From JANXPZ01 sp033853925 (lineage in GTDB: Bacteria > Eisenbacteria > RBG-16-71-46), in contig JAWOLC010000080.1 of assembly GCA_033853925.1 (NCBI GenBank), forward strand, positions 1 to 25,804: a stretch of 25,804 nucleotides of DNA, written 5' to 3'. Positions 23,737 through 25,804 of this stretch are shown one piece after another. Made by a program: the position numbers and the translations under genes. The notes under the pieces are model-generated. The model searched no databases, was not told where the DNA came from, and worked only from the letters and a program-made list of their open reading frames with translations. Position 1 is the first letter of the stretch. Each line of letters opens with the position of its first letter.

Positions 23737-24575
23737 GGGCCCTCGTCGCGCGCGTGCGCGCCGCCGCCTGGCTCGGCCTGCAGATCGAGTCGAACTGGAC
23801 CGACCCGCTGCTCTTCGTCGCCTACGCCGTGTCGCGTCCGCTGGCCACGGCGCTCATCCTCGCCGCGATGTACTGGGCGGTGCGCGGCTTCACCGCCCAG
23901 CCCGGCGCCTTCCAGGGCTTCTACGTCGGCAACGCCTTCCACAACTACGTCGTCACCGTCCTGGTCGGGATGGGCTGGATGGTGGTCGAGGAGCGCGAGG
24001 AGTACGAGACCCTGAAGTACGTCTGCGCCGCGCCGATCGGCATGTTCGACTACCTGACCGGGCGCTCGGGGGTGAAGCTCGGGCTCGCCACGCTCAGCAC
24101 CGTCCTCACCCTGGCGGTGGGCTGGTTCGCGGTCGGGATCCGCTGGGACTGGAGCGCGGTGGCGTGGGGGCCGCTGCTGGCCGCGATCGCGCTCGGCGTC
24201 CTCGCCACGCTCTCGCTCGGCTTCCTGGTCGCCGGCATCGCGCTGCTGCTGCCGCGCGCCGCCTTCAACGTCAACGACGGCCTGGCGGTGGCGCTCTACC
24301 TGCTGTGCGGGGTCATCTTCCCGATCGACCTGCTGCCCCGCGCCCTCCAGGCGGTGGCGCTGGCGCTGCCCTTCACCTGGTGGTACGAGGCGCTGCGGCG
24401 CTTCCTCCTCGGGCACGGCTCGAGCGCACGGCTCGCGGCCTGGTCCGACGGGGCGCTGCTCGGGGCCCTGCTCGCGACCAGCCTCGCCTTCAGCGCCGCC
24501 GCCCACCTCGGCTACCTGGCCCTCGAGCGCCGCGCCCGCCGCCTCGGCCGCCTCGACCAGACGACGAACTTCTAA
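23733..24575 (+). CDS. ABC-2 type exporter, permease subunit 2
   Basis: A 280-residue membrane protein with about six transmembrane segments, the second half of the exporter channel. EEREEYETLKYVCAAPIGMF near residues 88-107 is the equivalent of the coupling-region motif in the first permease, and LCGVIFPIDLLPRALQ near 190 is the same membrane-loop-membrane stretch as its GLYFPLRTLG. The two permeases are thus distant paralogues. The ATG overlaps the previous stop by four bases. The TAA stop at 24573-24575 lies only a few bases before a truncated tRNA gene, so no terminator of its own is present; the hairpins of the tRNA fragment could take that role. Confidence 0.88.
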   Translation: MRALVARVRAAAWLGLQIESNWTDPLLFVAYAVSRPLATALILAAMYWAVRGFTAQPGAFQGFYVGNAFHNYVVTVLVGMGWMVVEEREEYETLKYVCAAPIGMFDYLTGRSGVKLGLATLSTVLTLAVGWFAVGIRWDWSAVAWGPLLAAIALGVLATLSLGFLVAGIALLLPRAAFNVNDGLAVALYLLCGVIFPIDLLPRALQAVALALPFTWWYEALRRFLLGHGSSARLAAWSDGALLGALLATSLAFSAAAHLGYLALERRARRLGRLDQTTNF

Positions 24576-24580
24576 GAGCC

Positions 24581-24638
24581 GGTCTCAAGATCTCGAGACC
24601 GAAAGGCCGTGGGGGTTCAAGTCCCCCCTCCGGCACCA
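24581..24638 (+). pseudogene. 3' fragment of a tRNA-Leu(CAA) gene
   Basis: Read from the 3' end: CCA at 24636-24638, discriminator A at 24635, acceptor 3' strand CTCCGGC (24628-24634), and a perfect T-arm GGGGG-TTCAAGT-CCCCC (24611-24627). A long variable arm around GAAA (about 24597-24608) makes it a class II tRNA. The anticodon loop is CTCAAGA with anticodon CAA (24584-24590), and the 3' half of the anticodon stem is TCTCG. Discriminator A with a long variable arm points to leucine. The D-arm and the 5' half of the anticodon stem are missing: the bases before the loop cannot pair with TCTCG, and the expected GCCGGAG acceptor strand is reduced to GCCGG at 24578-24582. It cannot make a functional tRNA. 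Confidence 0.75.
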
Positions 24639-24850
24639 AGTTGCCATCACCCAGGAGAGTCCCCAGCGGAGCTGAAGAGTGGACAGGGAGCACGCCTCCG
24701 GCCCGAGCATTTGGGCTGTGGGCGGGCTGCGAACCCATCGCCGTATCCGCGTGGGCCACGCTCTTGAGCCCAATCCCGTCTCATCATGCCTCCCCCGGGC
24801 AGGCTGCCGGTGCTTCTGCCCGAAGGATCCCCGACCGTCCCGACAATGGG
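24639..24850. other. Gene-free stretch after the tRNA fragment
   Basis: 212 bases between the tRNA fragment and the end of the next minus-strand gene. I see no convincing gene, hairpin or repeat. Open frames crossing it are antisense products of the tRNA piece and permease gene. Confidence 0.5.
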
Positions 24851-25546
24851 TCATCGTGGTTCCGCGCTCTCCCCCAGCCCCAGCTTCTGCCACAGGTCGT
24901 ATGCCCCGCGGCTCAGCGCGCCCTTCGCCTCTCGCGGTCCCACCTTCCCATGTTCCACTCGGTAACGCATGGCCGCCCGGAAATCACCCAGCCGATTCCG
25001 GATGTCCAGCCCATAGTCCTTCTGGATGAAGTGGAACGCCCGGTCCTCGGCCGCCCCCCTCTCCAAGGGGATGATTCCTTCCCAGTTGTTCAGTACGCGA
25101 TAGTAAGCCGCGTCGTGCGGCGCCTCGCGATCGCTCAAATGGTAGAATGCATACGCCTTTGCTGGCTGCTCGTCGCTGAACGTTAACCGTCGCAGAAACA
25201 GCAGGTAACTGGTTCCCCGTTCAATGTGTGGGGCAACGCCCTCAGCAGAAGCAACCGTCAACCAGACAACGACGAAATGCCTGCTCGGTAGATGCCCCTT
25301 CAGTACTTCGCCAGCTCTGCCGACCCTGTAGAAGTCCTTGTTGAATGTGTCGTAAGGCCGACCAACAGAGTCCAGCGCCCCGATCACGACGACGTCCGCC
25401 GAATCCGCAAGATAGTCCAAGTTGATGCTGAACGGAGCCATCAGCGGTCGGGGCCACCCCGGCCGCGCCAGCCCGCCCAGGCACGCCGATACGATCATCC
25501 CCAGCAAGACACATCTGCGCCCTCGATCTTCCAGCGTGCTGTGCAT
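24851..25546 (-). CDS. Predicted exported protein of unknown function
   Basis: A 231-residue protein. Its N-terminus has a basic stretch (EDRGRR) and a hydrophobic core, CVLLGMIVSACLGGLA, so it is likely exported; VSAC could serve as a lipobox, making it a lipoprotein, but this is uncertain. The pattern ADVVVIGALDSVG, then VGRAGEVLKG, then RGTSYLLFLRR recalls a widespread uncharacterised secreted-domain style ('ADvVvvG.V....VLKG....G..YLLFL'). I do not recognise a named family. ATG at 25546 is chosen because AAGGGAG lies six bases before it; a GTG 18 bases further upstream stays in frame. G+C is much lower than in the rest of the window (67 of 120 bases at 25141-25260) and codon choice is correspondingly less GC-biased, a sign of recent arrival. 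It lies 54 bases downstream of the gene at the right edge. Confidence 0.65.
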   Translation of the reverse strand: MHSTLEDRGRRCVLLGMIVSACLGGLARPGWPRPLMAPFSINLDYLADSADVVVIGALDSVGRPYDTFNKDFYRVGRAGEVLKGHLPSRHFVVVWLTVASAEGVAPHIERGTSYLLFLRRLTFSDEQPAKAYAFYHLSDREAPHDAAYYRVLNNWEGIIPLERGAAEDRAFHFIQKDYGLDIRNRLGDFRAAMRYRVEHGKVGPREAKGALSRGAYDLWQKLGLGESAEPR

Positions 25547-25600
25547 AGCCAGCTCCCTTGTCACAGGTCACGGACGCGGAGCGGAATCGCGCCAAGCGAT

Positions 25601-25804
25601 TCAGCGCCGGGAGGCGGTGGCCGCGGAGTCGGGCGGCGGCTTCCGCAGCAGCCGCACGGTCGGCACGCCGGGGTCGAAGTGGATGACGGGGAGACGGGTC
25701 TCGAGGTTCACGCGCTCCTCGATCATCGCGATCGCCTGCTGGAGGAGCGTGTCCCGGGTCGCCTCGCGGATCGGGAAGGTGGCGTGGAGCCTGAGGCCCG
25801 CGGT
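25601..25804 (-). CDS. C-terminal end of an unidentified protein (partial)
   Basis: The minus strand is open from the window edge to a TGA at 25601-25603, giving 67 residues. They start TAGLRLHATFPIREATRDTL, contain a likely helix (LLQQAIAMIEERVN) and end in a Pro/Ala/Arg-rich tail. G+C and codon use return to the high level of the left part of the window. I do not recognise the family. The exported-protein gene begins 54 bases after its stop on the same strand, so they could be co-transcribed. Confidence 0.5.
   Translation of the reverse strand, partial: TAGLRLHATFPIREATRDTLLQQAIAMIEERVNLETRLPVIHFDPGVPTVRLLRKPPPDSAATASRR

Noticed and set aside
24576..24638. Functional tRNA-Leu gene
   Set aside because: No D-arm, no 5' anticodon stem and no complete 5' acceptor strand.
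24490..24893. Minus-strand open frames across the tRNA fragment, including the ending WCRRGDLNPHGLSVSRS
   Set aside because: This text is the well-known false translation of antisense tRNA-Leu DNA; the frames also overlap the permease and have no start signal.
1..25804. CRISPR arrays, insertion sequences, phage genes, rRNA
   Set aside because: No regularly spaced repeats, transposase or integrase motifs, phage structural genes or rRNA-like sequence were seen on either strand.

Overview
The window is 25.8 kb of very GC-rich bacterial DNA (for example 51 of 60 bases at 16861-16920), densely coded and with short intergenic gaps. Several traits point to a Gram-negative-type, didermic bacterium: a predicted outer-membrane beta-barrel with a heme motif, a heptosyltransferase-family enzyme, and a large secreted protein with a dockerin-like module and a C-terminal FlgD-Ig-like sorting domain. 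A Ser/Thr kinase with TolB-like and TPR parts adds to this. The combination resembles uncultured FCB-group or neighbouring phyla (Eisenbacteria- or Gemmatimonadota-like). That placement is inference; no rRNA gene is present to settle it.

Layout, left to right. (1) 1-1769: the end of hyuA and all of hyuB (hydantoinase/oxoprolinase pair), overlapping by ATGA. (2) 1848-3065: a predicted cytochrome-porin fusion with one CXXCH, reminiscent of Cyc2, closed by a 16-bp GC hairpin. (3) 3138-5926, minus: a GT-C-like membrane protein followed by a GH3 beta-N-acetylhexosaminidase (NagZ type). (4) 6050-8899, plus: a class I/II aminotransferase and a C-terminal processing protease, ended by a good intrinsic terminator. 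(5) 8972-13775, minus: a GT9 glycosyltransferase, then a large kinase-TolB-TPR protein, then a DUF62-family SAM hydrolase, tightly packed. (6) 13842-15801, plus: a trans-sulfuration PLP enzyme and a secreted TPR protein. (7) 15931-19138, plus: cysteine desulfurase, MnmA and a zinc-ribbon methyltransferase joined by 4-base overlaps; the first two form a tRNA 2-thiouridine sulfur relay. (8) 19394-21640: the dockerin/FlgD-Ig secreted protein. (9) 21869-24575: a three-gene ABC-2 exporter with overlapping stops and starts. (10) 24581-24638: a 3' fragment of a tRNA-Leu(CAA) directly behind the last permease, then a stretch of clearly lower GC with one predicted exported protein (24851-25546, minus) and the C-terminus of another minus-strand gene at the right edge.

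The strongest leads are the Cyc2-like heme-porin and the severed tRNA-Leu, which contains a 20-bp near-palindrome and sits exactly where base composition changes. A further pattern is that several genes lack a ribosome binding site and carry a -10-like hexamer 6 to 13 bases before ATG, suggesting widespread leaderless transcripts next to genes with ordinary Shine-Dalgarno sites. No mobile-element enzymes, CRISPR arrays or rRNA were seen.
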